Assembly (NCBI GenBank): GCA_012034575.1
Contig: JAAUPF010000051.1
Span: 1-38,563 of the forward strand
Origin: Richelia sp. CSU_2_1
Lineage (GTDB): Bacteria; Cyanobacteriota; Cyanobacteriia; Cyanobacteriales; Microcoleaceae
Direction: 5' to 3'
DNA: 38,563 bases
Position 1 is the first letter of the stretch, and the number at the start of each line of letters is the position of its first letter. The position numbers and the translations under genes were made by a program. Positions 1 through 9,304 of the stretch are shown here, piece after piece. The notes below the pieces were generated by a model, which was given only the letters and a program-made list of their open reading frames with translations, was not told where the DNA came from and ran no database searches.

Positions 1-26
1 TTGCCGAAAGTTTAGATCCCATAAAT

Positions 27-125
27 CCCCCTTAAAAGGGGGAATTGCCGAAAATTTAGATCCCCCTAAACTGCCCCCTTAAAAGGGGGACTTGAAGCTC
101 CTTGCTCCCCCTTTTTAAGGGGGGC
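27..125. repeat. Three C/G-run palindromes with AT-rich centre
   Basis: The motif CCCCCTTAAAAGGGGG occurs at 27-42 and 74-89, and a variant with a longer T-run lies at about 106-125. The spacers also repeat the phrase GCCGAAAATTTAGATCCC. Each copy could fold as a hairpin. This is a dispersed palindromic repeat of the kind common between cyanobacterial genes. It lies downstream of the minus-strand gene ending at 186, so it might also act as a transcription terminator (inference). Confidence 0.7.
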
Positions 126-185
126 TGGGGGGGATCTCCAAGTTTGAAAACACGCCCTAAAGTCCTTGCTGCAAACATTTAAGTT

Positions 186-761
186 CTAATTCAAAAATAC
201 TCTCCCATCTTCCTGAACTTCCATCGATTTGGTATCGGCCCCCAAATCAGTTGTCGCGCCAAAACTGACTTGCAGCATTCCCGGCATAGCGGTAGCCTGA
301 GGGCGAACTAACAGCAATCCCCCATCTGGGCGCTGGTAAGTCAGAGTTAGAGGCGCTTTCAAGTTGGTGAGCAAAATTTCCGATTGTTCCCCCAGAGTTC
401 GCGGCGGGGTAACGCCCACCACTTGATAATTGATGATGGCATTTGTCGTATTCACGAGTTTAATTGCTACCGTGCCTTCTGTAGGGGTCACTCGCGCACC
501 GGGCATCGGGAAGCGGGCAGGAGGGGTGCCTTCAGGTGCGGCGGGCTTCCCGGCAGGCTTCTCGGCGGGAGTGGGTTTTTCGTCGGCGGGCATTGCGGGC
601 ATTTCAGTTGCCGGGGGAGTGGCGGGCTGGGAAACTGGTTTTCCTTGGCGTTGGGGCGGGGGGCCGCCGGCAAGGGAAATTGTAGCGATACCAACTGGCA
701 AAGCAATGCTGGCGGCTGCTAGCAAGCTGAATTTCTTGAACAGTGGATTGTGGCGAAGCAT
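186..761 (-). CDS. Secreted Pro/Ala-rich hypothetical protein
   Basis: This 191-residue protein is not one I recognise. Residues 1-31 look like a signal peptide: a basic start (LRHNPLFKK) and a hydrophobic core ending in SLAGG. Residues about 32-92 form a low-complexity linker rich in Pro, Ala and Lys with repeated PAEKPAGKPAAP-type segments. Residues about 95-191 look like a small beta-rich domain (alternating hydrophobics, e.g. GTVAIKLVNTTNAIINYQVV). The ATG at 761 is preceded by a good ribosome-binding site (GAGGAG about 6 bases upstream), which supports the start. A periplasmic or envelope-attached protein is likely. The high GC of the linker reflects its Pro/Ala codons. No neighbour suggests a pathway. 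Confidence 0.7.
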   Translation of the reverse strand: MLRHNPLFKKFSLLAAASIALPVGIATISLAGGPPPQRQGKPVSQPATPPATEMPAMPADEKPTPAEKPAGKPAAPEGTPPARFPMPGARVTPTEGTVAIKLVNTTNAIINYQVVGVTPPRTLGEQSEILLTNLKAPLTLTYQRPDGGLLLVRPQATAMPGMLQVSFGATTDLGADTKSMEVQEDGRVFLN

Positions 762-1225
762 AAATTACTCCTCAGAAGTTCGATCGAAGTTTTTCAACGT
801 CAATGTTAATCTATGACGACAGTGAATCTTGAGAAGGAAGTGGGTGCAACGCCGGAATCGGGTTCGAGGATGAGGCGCAACAACTCAAGAAACCCGGTTT
901 TTTGGGGGTTTATGGGTTCAATGCGGTATTTGTGCTTAAAAAAACTGGTTTTTCAAAGGAGTTAATATCTTCTGCGATCGATTACTATAACAAAAACGGT
1001 TTGTAGTGCTGACTTTAGTCCGCTCTTTTTGCGGACAAAAGTCCACATTACGAACTAATCTTATTGCGATCGATATCTTAAGACATAATATTATTTATTT
1101 AATCGGTTGGATTATCCGGGCGATCGTCCTTACATTATTAAAGAGCGATCGCCCTTATTTCCAAAAGCGATCGCCCCTATATTCTTCACATTTTATCGCT
1201 CATTTCTTCTTCTGAAAAATCGCTA
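762..1225. other. Gene-free stretch with HIP1 cluster
   Basis: No convincing gene was found. The stretch contains the common cyanobacterial phrase AAGAAACCCGGTTTTTTGGG near 887-906 and a cluster of GCGATCGC-type sites (about 1120-1180). A 50-codon open frame at 813-965 runs through the repeat-like sequence and looks spurious. Confidence 0.5.
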
Positions 1226-1825
1226 TCAGCGCATAAACGAACCGACAACACCGTTTAAATCTTCAGCCAAAGGATTGCCCAAAGCCTTAAACTTCCAGTC
1301 GCCACCTTCCCGATAAACTTCGCCCATCAACATATTTAATTTACCTTCATAGGAAGGATCGTTCGACAACTGATAGCGGGCTATTTCTTTGCCCGTCGCA
1401 TCTACAGCCCTCACGAAAGCATTGTCTACCATGCCAAAATGCTGGTTTCTCTGTTGGGCATCGTAAATATTCACGCCCAAAACTATTTTGTGATACCATA
1501 CTGGCAAAGAACTCAATTTCACAAATATCTGTTCGTCGTCTCCGTCTCCCGCCCCGGTGAGATTGTCGCCAGAATGAACTACTGTTTTGTCCGCCGTTTC
1601 TAAATGAGAGTAATAAATTACATCCTCTTTGTAATTTTTGATTTTGCCATTTTCTCCCAGCAAAAGAGCGTAGGAATCTAAGTCAAAATTTGCGCCGCTG
1701 CTTCTGCCGAAAAGACCTTTTTTAACTTTCGCGACATCCCATCCCAAAGCCATTGTCAATCGGGATAAGTCGTATTCACTTTTGCTGAGGACGATCGATT
1801 GTCCTTTTGTCAAGTTAATAGCCAT
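1226..1825 (-). CDS. terD: TerD-family stress protein
   Basis: This 199-residue single-domain TerD protein belongs to the family linked to tellurite resistance, phage/colicin tolerance and general envelope stress. The family features are visible: the N-terminal INLTKGQSIVLSK strand, the acidic FDLDSYALLL motif, HSGDNLTG, the acidic GDGDDEQI loop and the C-terminal EVYREGGDWKFKALG. The acidic motifs correspond to the calcium-binding sites of known TerD proteins. It is cytosolic, with no signal peptide. It is first of three Ter genes on this strand by coordinate and last in transcription order. The 198-base gap to the next gene is filled by a GAAGGAA repeat, so co-transcription is uncertain. 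No clear ribosome-binding site precedes the ATG at 1825. This copy is more divergent than the one at 3677-4246. Confidence 0.9.
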   Translation of the reverse strand: MAINLTKGQSIVLSKSEYDLSRLTMALGWDVAKVKKGLFGRSSGANFDLDSYALLLGENGKIKNYKEDVIYYSHLETADKTVVHSGDNLTGAGDGDDEQIFVKLSSLPVWYHKIVLGVNIYDAQQRNQHFGMVDNAFVRAVDATGKEIARYQLSNDPSYEGKLNMLMGEVYREGGDWKFKALGNPLAEDLNGVVGSFMR

Positions 1826-1854
1826 TGTTTTGCGATTTTGTTAGGTTGATAATT

Positions 1855-1967
1855 TGAAGGAAGAAGGAAGAAGGAAGAAGGAAGAAGGATGAGGGAAGAA
1901 GGAAGAAGGAAGAAGGAAGAAGGATGAGGGAAGAAGGATGAGGGAAGAAGGATGAGGGAAGAAGGAT
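1855..1967. repeat. GAAGGAA/GAAGGAT purine tandem repeat
   Basis: Heptamers of the type GAAGGAA and longer GGATGAGGGAAGAA units are repeated across the gap between the TerD gene and the TerD-vWA gene. The strand asymmetry (all purine on the plus strand) is strong. Similar arrays occur near 24150-24262 (as the complement) and 28147-28290. Confidence 0.85.
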
Positions 1968-2023
1968 GACTCCTGTTGCCTATTCTTTCAATCTAGCATT
2001 TTATTTGCCTGCCCGAGCTGTTT

Positions 2024-3478
2024 TTAGAGTAAGATATTCTTGAGGCGCGCCGATTTTACCCAGTTTGGATATTCTGCTGTCAGCAAATCGTAGAGTTCCT
2101 CATCGGCAATATGTTCCGGATCTTCTATACTAAAGAAATCGGCATTATCTAGATAGCGATCGCCCATTTCGTCAAGCTGTTCTAAAAATCCAAAATTACT
2201 GGTTTTTGATCTGGCTAGCCACCCACCAATCCACTTATTTTTAACATCTTTTTTCGATTTGCCGATCGCCATAAACTGCCAAAATAGTGGCTCGTATGAA
2301 GACGATTGTAGCTGATATTTGGTGTCCGACTCGTCCCCTGTCTCTCCATCAGTGACAAACATAACGTAAACTGGTTTATCGGCTTTTATAGCTGCACGGG
2401 CTGCGCCGCCGCAACTGTCAGAAAAATAGAATTTTCTAATTGCTGCCATCACTTTGCCGTAGTAAGTTCCTCCTTCTAAAGGATACTGTTTGAGTATAGA
2501 ATGAATGAAGTTTGAGAAATTGTCGATCGTCATTTCACCGACATTGTGGGGATGGATGCCAAACAGAAATATGTCGATCGATCCGTTGTCATCAAACCGA
2601 CATCCTAAAGCCAAAATCTTCTCTGCCAAACGCTGAATTTTTCCTGAATCGTACAGCGAAGACATCGATCCAGAAATGTCGAGACACAGGGCTACTTTCG
2701 CATCGTGATTTGTGAGATTTGCTTTGGCGAGGGAGATCTCGGCTTTCTTAGCGAGATTGAAAATGTGCGGCGCTTTTTCCTGAAGTTTTTTGTCTAATGC
2801 TATTGCTTTTTCACTTTTTATACTAGCTTCAGCAACTGGTAATTGAGGCAGTTCTACTGTAGGTTTTGCGGGCTTGGTTTCCTGTGGAATTTCCGAATGA
2901 TACTTGTCCACAAAACTCTGCAATCCTGCTTTGTATCCCTCTCCGACTGCTTGAAATCTCCAGTTACCATCTTTTTGATACAGCCGTCCAAACTCGATCG
3001 CCGTTTCTTCAGAAAAAGCCTCTGTTAAATTGTAGCGTACTAATTCGCTGTTAGTTGTTCGATCGTACAATCTAATAAAAGCATTGTGAATTTGGCTGAA
3101 GTTTTGCTGTTTTGCTTGTCCGTCGTGGATGGTGACAACAAAAACCATTTCTCCAACCGCAGCCGTTACTTTGTCTAAATCTACATTAATAGTCTCGTCG
3201 TCCCCCGGATTTTGCCCGGTTTTGCTATCTCCCGAATGGACGATCGACCCGTCGGGCGATCGCAAGTTATTGTAAAATATCAAGTATTTTTCATCGGGAA
3301 TCTTGCCGTTTTTTCCCAACGCAAATACAGAAGCATCTATATCGTAGCTTTGGTTATTGACATCGGAAATATTTGGTTGATTTGCTATTTCCCAACCCAG
3401 GGCGATCGCCACTTGTTTTAAATCGAGAGATGCTTGGGAAAGATTGAATCTTTCGCCTTTATTTAATTGAATTACCAT
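2024..3478 (-). CDS. TerD-vWA fusion protein (TerF-like)
   Basis: This 484-residue protein has an N-terminal TerD domain (about 1-195) with NKGERFNLSQ, the acidic YDIDASVFALG motif, HSGDSKTGQ and GDDETINVDL. A linker (about 196-260) is followed by a von Willebrand A domain (about 260-470). The vWA metal site is intact: DISGSMS supplies the DxSxS motif, GGTYYGK the threonine and FVTDGETGDE the aspartate. This is the arrangement of TerF. In the family, vWA and TerD proteins are thought to form a metal-dependent complex near the membrane that responds to stress. The start at 3478 is strongly supported by a full AAGGAGGT ribosome-binding site. The protein lies between two TerD genes in the same direction, so the three probably act together. 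Confidence 0.92.
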   Translation of the reverse strand: MVIQLNKGERFNLSQASLDLKQVAIALGWEIANQPNISDVNNQSYDIDASVFALGKNGKIPDEKYLIFYNNLRSPDGSIVHSGDSKTGQNPGDDETINVDLDKVTAAVGEMVFVVTIHDGQAKQQNFSQIHNAFIRLYDRTTNSELVRYNLTEAFSEETAIEFGRLYQKDGNWRFQAVGEGYKAGLQSFVDKYHSEIPQETKPAKPTVELPQLPVAEASIKSEKAIALDKKLQEKAPHIFNLAKKAEISLAKANLTNHDAKVALCLDISGSMSSLYDSGKIQRLAEKILALGCRFDDNGSIDIFLFGIHPHNVGEMTIDNFSNFIHSILKQYPLEGGTYYGKVMAAIRKFYFSDSCGGAARAAIKADKPVYVMFVTDGETGDESDTKYQLQSSSYEPLFWQFMAIGKSKKDVKNKWIGGWLARSKTSNFGFLEQLDEMGDRYLDNADFFSIEDPEHIADEELYDLLTAEYPNWVKSARLKNILL

Positions 3479-3599
3479 CTGGCTTTTACCTCCTTAATTC
3501 TGGATAATTAGCCAAGGATTGCGGAGGAAATTGGTAATGGCAACACTCAATTTTTAGCTGTCAACTTTTGAGTAATAGCTAATGGGTATAAGCAACTAT

Positions 3600-3642
3600 T
3601 AATTACCAATTACCAATTACCAATTACCAATTACCAATTACC
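3600..3642. repeat. ACCAATT heptamer tandem repeat
   Basis: About six copies of a 7-base unit (ACCAATT) lie between the TerD-vWA gene and the next TerD gene. The same unit occurs at 16226-16258. It is a short tandemly repeated repetitive sequence typical of filamentous cyanobacteria. Confidence 0.85.
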
Positions 3643-3676
3643 TAGCTGTATGTAGTTTGGCTCGATCGAACTCGGC

Positions 3677-4246
3677 TCAGACATACTTATCTACAAAACT
3701 TTGCAAACCAGCATTGTAACCTTGTCCTACAGCTTGGAATCTCCACTCGCCATCTTTCTTGTAAAGCCTGCCAAACTCTACCGCAGTCTCCCTCGAAAAA
3801 TCCTCATCCAAATCGTACTTAGTTACTTCGGTGTTAGTAGTAGTGTCGTAAATCCTGATAAAAGCATTCCGCACTTGACCGAAGTTTTGCCGTCTAGATT
3901 CCGCTTCGTGGATCGTTACCACAAACACGATTTCTTGTACCGCCGCATCGACCTTAGTTAAATCGACTGTAACGGTTTCATCGTCACCAAAGCCTTCTCC
4001 TGTCCTGCTATCTCCCAGATGAACTACTGAAGTATCTGGCGACTCTTTGTTATTGTAAAAAACAAAGAATTTTTCGCTGGGAATTTTGGCATTTGCTCCC
4101 AACATAAACACGGAAGCATCCAAGTCAAATGCCGCACCGGTGTCTGTAGCGTTAATATCCCATCCCAAACCGATCCCGGCATTTTTCAGTCCCGGTGCTT
4201 CTTTCGAGAGATTAATTCTTCCGCCTTTTTCCAAATTGATAGACAT
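3677..4246 (-). CDS. terD: TerD-family stress protein
   Basis: This 189-residue protein has one TerD domain. The conserved segments are SINLEKGGRINLSK at the start, the acidic FDLDASVFMLG motif, HLGDSRTGEG, the GDDETVTVDL loop and EFGRLYKKDGEWRFQAVGQG near the end. It closely resembles the TerD half of the neighbouring TerD-vWA protein (shared ...GYNAGLQSFVDKY ending), so the two arose by duplication. The frame is open further upstream to 4288, but I chose the ATG at 4246: AGGAGA sits just before it and homology begins there. It is probably the first gene of the Ter group in transcription order, with its promoter in the divergent gap 4247-4721. Confidence 0.93.
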   Translation of the reverse strand: MSINLEKGGRINLSKEAPGLKNAGIGLGWDINATDTGAAFDLDASVFMLGANAKIPSEKFFVFYNNKESPDTSVVHLGDSRTGEGFGDDETVTVDLTKVDAAVQEIVFVVTIHEAESRRQNFGQVRNAFIRIYDTTTNTEVTKYDLDEDFSRETAVEFGRLYKKDGEWRFQAVGQGYNAGLQSFVDKYV

Positions 4247-4721
4247 TTGCTCTCCTGTTGGCAACATCTCTGACATTACTGTTAACAATTATACCATAAA
4301 TTTTCGCGGTCAATATTTGGTACAGAAATTGCCAGGAAAATATAAGCGATCGATCTCGATTACCTGCGCTCAAATTTGTCGAAGTTCATCAAAGCGATGA
4401 AAAATGGAAGATATCGAGGCTCCGTAAAGAAGTATCGATAGTTACCCACGATCGGCGTCACACAGAGTCCCAGGCTCCAGCCACTATAACAGGATCGGAA
4501 GTAGCGCGATCGAGGTGTGATAAATATAACAATACAACTATCCTTCGCGATCGAGGACGCTCGCACGATTAACTGTCAACTGTCAACTATCAATCGATCG
4601 CGAGCGAGGACGCTCGGACTATCAACGATCGACTCTCAACTTGCAACCGCAGATAAAGGCAGATAAACGCAGATAAACGCAGATAAATTCGCTCAACTCT
4701 CAACTCTCAACTATCCTTTTT
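4247..4721. promoter_or_regulatory. Divergent intergenic region with direct repeats
   Basis: This gap lies between the divergent TerD gene and the hybrid kinase, so it should hold both promoters; no specific box could be assigned. It contains two copies of CGAGGACGCTCG (about 4552 and 4604), heptamers of the CAACTGT/CAACTCT type (about 4572-4590 and 4692-4715), and four direct copies of GCAGATAAA-type 10-mers at 4650-4688. No gene was seen. Confidence 0.5.
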
Positions 4722-7700
4722 ATGATGACAGTAAATACCGCAAAATTAGGCAACTCACTTGCTAGCGAAAAGCATTCCCAACATCGCTGGCGATCGACAA
4801 TTGTTTTGCTCTTCCTGCTGGTTGCAGGATACCTGGGCAACTATTTCTCAGTTCCCATCCTCTTTCATATAGACTGGCTATTTGGTAATATTTTTGTCAT
4901 GCTGGTCGTCTCATTGTATGGCTTGGCTTGGGGAACAGTTGCAGCAGTAATTTCCAGCAGCCATACAATCTCGCTTTGGCACCATCCCTATGGCTTTATT
5001 CTATTAACCCTGGAAGCAATTTTTGTAGGTTGGGGACTGCGACGGCGCAGCAGCAATTTATTATTAATTGATGTAGTTTATTGGACGATCGTTGGATTTC
5101 CACTTTTGTGGTTTCTCTATGGATTTGTAGGCAAAGTACCTGCTCAAGGTATTTTATTTATTGCATTAAAAAATCCCCTCAATCAAATTTGTAACGCTCT
5201 AATTACCAGTTTGATTGTAACTCATACACCGATTGCTAAATGGCTGCGCGTCAAGAATAGCAAAACTTATGCCTCCTTTGAACAGACTCTACTCAACTTG
5301 TTAGTGGCTTTTGTTTTATTACCAGCACTGATGCTAACTATTTGGAACTGTCAAGATGCAACTGCAACTCAAGAAAAAAGCACGTTAGCTCGCCTGGAAG
5401 ACATCAGGCAAGATGTCAGTACCAATCTCGCAAACTGGCACCAGCAAAGCGTGGGTAAACTGCAAGCACTAGCATCTAGCGATCTGTCGGACACTTCGGG
5501 GATGCAGGAACAAATTCAAATTGCTCGCCAAACAATTCCAGAGTTTCGCAATCTCTACATTACAGACACAGATGGAAAAATTATGAATTCCACCGCTGTG
5601 CAAAATACCAACCAAAACAATGTAAATAATCCTTTGCCTTTTCCGGCTTTACTGACAGCAAAACAGCCATTAATCTCCAATGTAATTGTAATATCTAACT
5701 CGCCGACTATCATCCAGACAGTACCGATTTTTCAGGACGATCGACTGCTAGGTCAACTGTTAGCAGAAATTGACATAAATACCTTGAAGCAAAGGTTTTT
5801 AGTCAGTCAAACTACATCAACTCGAATGTTAAGTCTGTTGGATCGGCAAAATCGAATTGTTACCAGCACTCGCGACGAATTGAAGGTAGGAGAAATATTC
5901 GATCGAGATGGGAATGGTGAAATTCGCCAGCTCGATCGAAACACAAATCTTTGGATACCAAACTCACCCCAAATGACTAAGGTTTTTCGGTGGAGAAAAT
6001 CTTTTCAAGTACACAAGAATGCTGTCGGTGGCGAGTTACCCTGGACAGTGGCGATCGAAGAAGCTAACGCCTCCAATGTGGTGGTACTCGAAGAAATTTA
6101 TACCAAAAGTTTCGCTATTCTCCTGGCGATCGCCATTCTAGCTCCTCTGTTGGCAAAAACTATCAGCCGCAGTCTGATCGAACCGCTGCTAGAACTTGCC
6201 AAACTTACCAGCAATTTGCCCGATAAACTCACGGAACAGCAATCGCTGCAAATTCCTGCCAGTTCAATTACTGAAATTAATACCTTATCCAGCAACTTCC
6301 AACTGATGGCAATTGCCCTTCAAGATAAATTTCAAGAAATTCAGCAAGCCAATCAGGAGATTCATCAGGCTAAGGAAGTTGCAGATGTGGCAAACAATGC
6401 CAAAAGCGAATTTCTAGCCAACATGAGTCACGAGTTACGCACTCCTCTCAACGGCATTCTCGGCTACGCTCAAATTTTGCAGCGCAGCGAATCTCTCAGT
6501 CAAAAAGGACGCAACGGCATCGATATTATTTACCAATGCGGTTCTCACTTGCTAACCCTAATTAACGATATTTTAGACCTTTCTAAAATCGAAGCTCGCA
6601 AACTAGATCTGCATCCCGCACCTTTGCACTTTTCCTCTTTCCTGCAAAGCGTTGTCGAAATCAATCGCATCCGTGCCGAACAAAAAGGCATTATCTTTGA
6701 TTTCCAAGCCGCTCCTCAGCTTCCGGTGGGAGTTGTCGCCGATGAAAAATGTTTGCGTCAGGTTCTGATCAATCTGTTAGGGAATGCTATTAAATTCACA
6801 GATCGAGGCAGCGTTACTTTTAAGGTGGAATCGATCGGTCAAAAAATTCGCTTCCAAGTTGTAGATACTGGAGTGGGAATGTCTTCAGAACAAGTCGAAA
6901 AAATCTTCTTGCCCTTTGAACAAGTCGGCGATATTAAAAAGCAAGCCGAAGGCACGGGTTTGGGATTAGCAATCAGTCATAAAATTGTGGCGTTGATGGG
7001 CGGTGAAATCGCCGTCTGCAGCGTTCCCGGCGAAGGTAGCACCTTTTCCTTGGAAGTAGAATTGCCTGAAGCTGAATTCGATTTTGCAAGTGCTTCCCGA
7101 GTCGTCGGACAGGGGACGATTGTCGGCTATTCAGGTGAGAAACGCCGGATCTTAGTTATAGACGATCGCTGGGAAAATCGTTCGGTTTTAGCCAATCTTT
7201 TAGAACCCATCGGCTTTGAAATTATTGAAGCTAGTAACGGACAAGAAGGTATCGATCGAGCTTGGCACAAATCTCCAGATTTAATTATTACCGACTTAGC
7301 CATGCCCGTGATGAATGGGTTTGAGTTTTTACAGAAATTGCGATCGCATCCCAAATTGCAAAACCAAATCGTTCTTGTTTCTTCTGCCAGCGTATTTGAG
7401 ATCGATCGGCACAATAGTCTTGAGGCTGGCGGCAATGATTTCTTACCCAAACCCGTGCAAGCTGAAAGCTTGTTGGAACTGCTTCAAAAATACTTGCAAT
7501 TGGATTGGATTTACGATCGCCCTAACAGCGAGAAACAGCATTCTGCAGTGACATCTCATGACATTCAGCCGCCAGTCCCAGAAATTTTGCAGCAACTTTT
7601 GGAGTTCGCACAAGATGGAGAACTTGACGGCGTTATCGAAATCGGGCAACAAATTCAGGATGGTAAAACCGCTGCTTTTGGCGGAGAGATCGTGCGACTT

Positions 7701-7757
7701 GCCGAGGCTTGTGAAATCAGGCAACTGCAGGCATTTATCCAACGCTATTTGACTTAG
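4722..7757 (+). CDS. Membrane hybrid histidine kinase/response regulator
   Basis: This 1011-residue sensor autophosphorylates on histidine and passes the phosphate to its own receiver. Residues about 24-210 hold roughly six hydrophobic membrane segments, resembling MASE-type integral sensor modules. Residues about 225-450 form an extracytoplasmic Cache-like domain, followed by one more membrane segment ([16 protein letters not shown]), a HAMP-like linker and a coiled coil. The HisKA box [16 protein letters not shown] carries His570. The HATPase has its N box ([14 protein letters not shown]), DTGVGMS and [10 protein letters not shown]. The receiver (about 805-930) has VIDD and phospho-acceptor Asp858 (ITDLAMP), with K in LPKPV. 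A helical tail (about 945-1011) closes it. The gene stands alone. The start at 4722 has no strong ribosome-binding site, and the next codon is also ATG. Confidence 0.92.
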   Translation: MMTVNTAKLGNSLASEKHSQHRWRSTIVLLFLLVAGYLGNYFSVPILFHIDWLFGNIFVMLVVSLYGLAWGTVAAVISSSHTISLWHHPYGFILLTLEAIFVGWGLRRRSSNLLLIDVVYWTIVGFPLLWFLYGFVGKVPAQGILFIALKNPLNQICNALITSLIVTHTPIAKWLRVKNSKTYASFEQTLLNLLVAFVLLPALMLTIWNCQDATATQEKSTLARLEDIRQDVSTNLANWHQQSVGKLQALASSDLSDTSGMQEQIQIARQTIPEFRNLYITDTDGKIMNSTAVQNTNQNNVNNPLPFPALLTAKQPLISNVIVISNSPTIIQTVPIFQDDRLLGQLLAEIDINTLKQRFLVSQTTSTRMLSLLDRQNRIVTSTRDELKVGEIFDRDGNGEIRQLDRNTNLWIPNSPQMTKVFRWRKSFQVHKNAVGGELPWTVAIEEANASNVVVLEEIYTKSFAILLAIAILAPLLAKTISRSLIEPLLELAKLTSNLPDKLTEQQSLQIPASSITEINTLSSNFQLMAIALQDKFQEIQQANQEIHQAKEVADVANNAKSEFLANMSHELRTPLNGILGYAQILQRSESLSQKGRNGIDIIYQCGSHLLTLINDILDLSKIEARKLDLHPAPLHFSSFLQSVVEINRIRAEQKGIIFDFQAAPQLPVGVVADEKCLRQVLINLLGNAIKFTDRGSVTFKVESIGQKIRFQVVDTGVGMSSEQVEKIFLPFEQVGDIKKQAEGTGLGLAISHKIVALMGGEIAVCSVPGEGSTFSLEVELPEAEFDFASASRVVGQGTIVGYSGEKRRILVIDDRWENRSVLANLLEPIGFEIIEASNGQEGIDRAWHKSPDLIITDLAMPVMNGFEFLQKLRSHPKLQNQIVLVSSASVFEIDRHNSLEAGGNDFLPKPVQAESLLELLQKYLQLDWIYDRPNSEKQHSAVTSHDIQPPVPEILQQLLEFAQDGELDGVIEIGQQIQDGKTAAFGGEIVRLAEACEIRQLQAFIQRYLT

Positions 7758-7779
7758 GATCGTGGATTAAATAATTTCC

Positions 7780-7882
7780 GTAGGTTGGATTGAAGCATGA
7801 ACCCTCCGCTCCGCTTCGCCCAACAATCAAGGGTGGCGTTGGGCGGAGTGAAACGGAGGGTTTGTTCCTGAACCAAACCTAC
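7780..7882. mobile_element. 103-bp inverted-repeat element (MITE-like)
   Basis: The left arm, beginning GTAGGTTGG and running to GCCCAAC, pairs imperfectly with a right arm beginning GTTGGGCGG and ending AAACCTAC. Arms are about 45 bases with a short centre (AATCAAGGGTGGC). No coding capacity is present. It could be a non-autonomous transposon remnant or a strong hairpin terminating the kinase transcript and the convergent gene at 7925-8539. Confidence 0.65.
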
Positions 7883-7924
7883 AAAAAATGCAAGTTATTT
7901 AATTCTCATTCCTGATAATTAGTA

Positions 7925-8539
7925 TCATCCTTGCCCAGCCATCCAGACGAGAAAACCTAAAATTTGGTCTGCTGGCGGTAATGAATAATCCATCAAATCT
8001 ACAGTCACGGTTGACTCTTCCAACTTCAAAAACCTCCATTGAGTGCCATTACTAACTGACCCGTAAATGGTAGGAATATTTGTCTGATTTTCCTGATTGA
8101 ATTTTTGAGCGGCAACCATTTCGGCAATGCACTGTCCCAAGCCTTCGTTGAGGTTGCCTCGTTTGGCTTCTCCAACAATGATTACCGGTGCTTCAATTTC
8201 AAGCTGTTCTGGAGATCGACTAATCAGATAATCAACATAGCCGTTGAGTCCTTTTTCCGCATCTACTGTAAAGTCTTTACCCGAAAAAAGACTGATTCGA
8301 TCGTGCAAAATTCGCCTTACTTCTTGCAGGATTGGATAAATAATGCCCTCAGACTTAGCTTTTTCTGAACCTACAGCGATCGCCCAGGGCAAATCCAACA
8401 AAGCTTGTGCCAGCCGAGAACTGGGCGCGATCGGTTCAATTGAGGGCAAAAAGCGTCCTCCTTCGGCAAGAGTTAAACCGAAGATTTTTTTTGCTTTAGC
8501 TACTGTGAAACTGCTGTAGAAGAAACTGCTGTATGGCAT
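7925..8539 (-). CDS. PD-(D/E)XK nuclease-like hypothetical protein
   Basis: This 204-residue protein is not a family I can name. It carries a plausible PD-(D/E)XK nuclease core: NGYVDYLISRSP provides the first Asp after a short strand, and APVIIVGEAKRG provides the E-x-K pair in a hydrophobic strand. It is followed by a helix with a Gln (NEGLGQCIAEM) as in restriction-enzyme-like folds. An upstream Glu-containing helix (EGIIYPILQEVRRIL) fits the usual first helix. There is no signal peptide. The gene is divergent from the ACP-phosphodiesterase-like gene at 8625, with only 85 bases between them. The function may be a restriction/repair nuclease or a domesticated relative of type I restriction subunit N-termini. 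Catalytic activity is inferred only from the motif. Confidence 0.7.
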   Translation of the reverse strand: MPYSSFFYSSFTVAKAKKIFGLTLAEGGRFLPSIEPIAPSSRLAQALLDLPWAIAVGSEKAKSEGIIYPILQEVRRILHDRISLFSGKDFTVDAEKGLNGYVDYLISRSPEQLEIEAPVIIVGEAKRGNLNEGLGQCIAEMVAAQKFNQENQTNIPTIYGSVSNGTQWRFLKLEESTVTVDLMDYSLPPADQILGFLVWMAGQG

Positions 8540-8624
8540 TGTTTAACTTTCTGCTATCTATCTTAGCATAGTACAAATATGCTAGTATTTGTCAATAGTT
8601 TAATCCAAGTTTTGCTCCGCGATC

Positions 8625-9203
8625 GTGAATTATTTAGCTCATCTATTTTTATCAGCAGGCACCCCGGAATCGCTGATTGGCAATCTTTTAGGCGATTTTG
8701 TCAAAGGTTCGACAGTCAATCTTTACGATGGGGAAATTAGAAAGGGCATCGATTTGCACCGAAAAGTAGATAGTTACACCGACTCTCACGTTATAGTGCG
8801 ATCGAGCAAAAGTCTGATTTCCCCGCAGAGGCGCAGGTTTGCTGGAGTTTTGGTTGACGTGTTTTACGACCACTTCTTAGCTAAAAATTGGCGGGAATAT
8901 TCAGAAGTTCCGCTTAGCGATTTTGCCCGTTGCGCTTACAAAATTCTGCAAGATAATCGCGATATACTGCCTGAATCACTCCAGCGGGTGCTGCCAATCA
9001 TAATTGCCCGCGACTTGCTTTCATCCTATCAGGAAATATCGGAAATTGCCAGCACTTTAGCCAGAATGTCTGCCAGAATCAAGCGGATAAATAATTTAGC
9101 AAGTGGGATAGAGGATTTAACAGTTAATTACCAGCAGCTTGAATCAGATTTTCGGGCTTTTTTCCCCGATTTGATAAGTTATGCAGCCACTTGCAAGAAT
9201 TAA
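8625..9203 (+). CDS. acpH: ACP phosphodiesterase-like protein (DUF479/AcpH family)
   Basis: This 192-residue protein matches the acyl-carrier-protein phosphodiesterase family, which removes 4'-phosphopantetheine from holo-ACP. Visible hallmarks are NYLAHLFLS at the N-terminus, GNLLGDFVKG, the metal-ligand-type GIDLHRKVDSYTDSH and VDVFYDHFLAKNW, each conserved in the family. The length is typical (about 190-200). The start is a GTG at 8625, chosen because NYLAHL is the normal N-terminus of the family; no good ribosome-binding site is visible. It is cytosolic and stands between two unrelated genes. Whether it truly acts on ACP in cyanobacteria is not shown by the sequence; related HD-like hydrolases exist. 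Confidence 0.85.
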   Translation: MNYLAHLFLSAGTPESLIGNLLGDFVKGSTVNLYDGEIRKGIDLHRKVDSYTDSHVIVRSSKSLISPQRRRFAGVLVDVFYDHFLAKNWREYSEVPLSDFARCAYKILQDNRDILPESLQRVLPIIIARDLLSSYQEISEIASTLARMSARIKRINNLASGIEDLTVNYQQLESDFRAFFPDLISYAATCKN

Positions 9204-9304
9204 TTATCGCTTTTTTCATTTTTCTCTAATTGCATTCAGCAGCAAACTCATGTACAATTCAACTCATATCCGCCTCAAATCTCCAGTCCAACAGGGTAAA
9301 AAAT

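Noticed and set aside
186..761. Plus-strand frames at 384-722 and 430-816
   Set aside because: They are antisense shadows produced by the GC-rich Pro/Ala linker of the secreted protein on the minus strand.
813..965. 50-codon plus-strand open frame starting ATG at 813
   Set aside because: Its second half is made of a common cyanobacterial repeat phrase (AAGAAACCCGGTTTTTTGG) and there is no supporting ribosome-binding site.
1855..1967. CRISPR-like array
   Set aside because: The repeats are 7 bases or simple multiples with no unique spacers; this is a simple-sequence array. The same holds for the other heptamer arrays.
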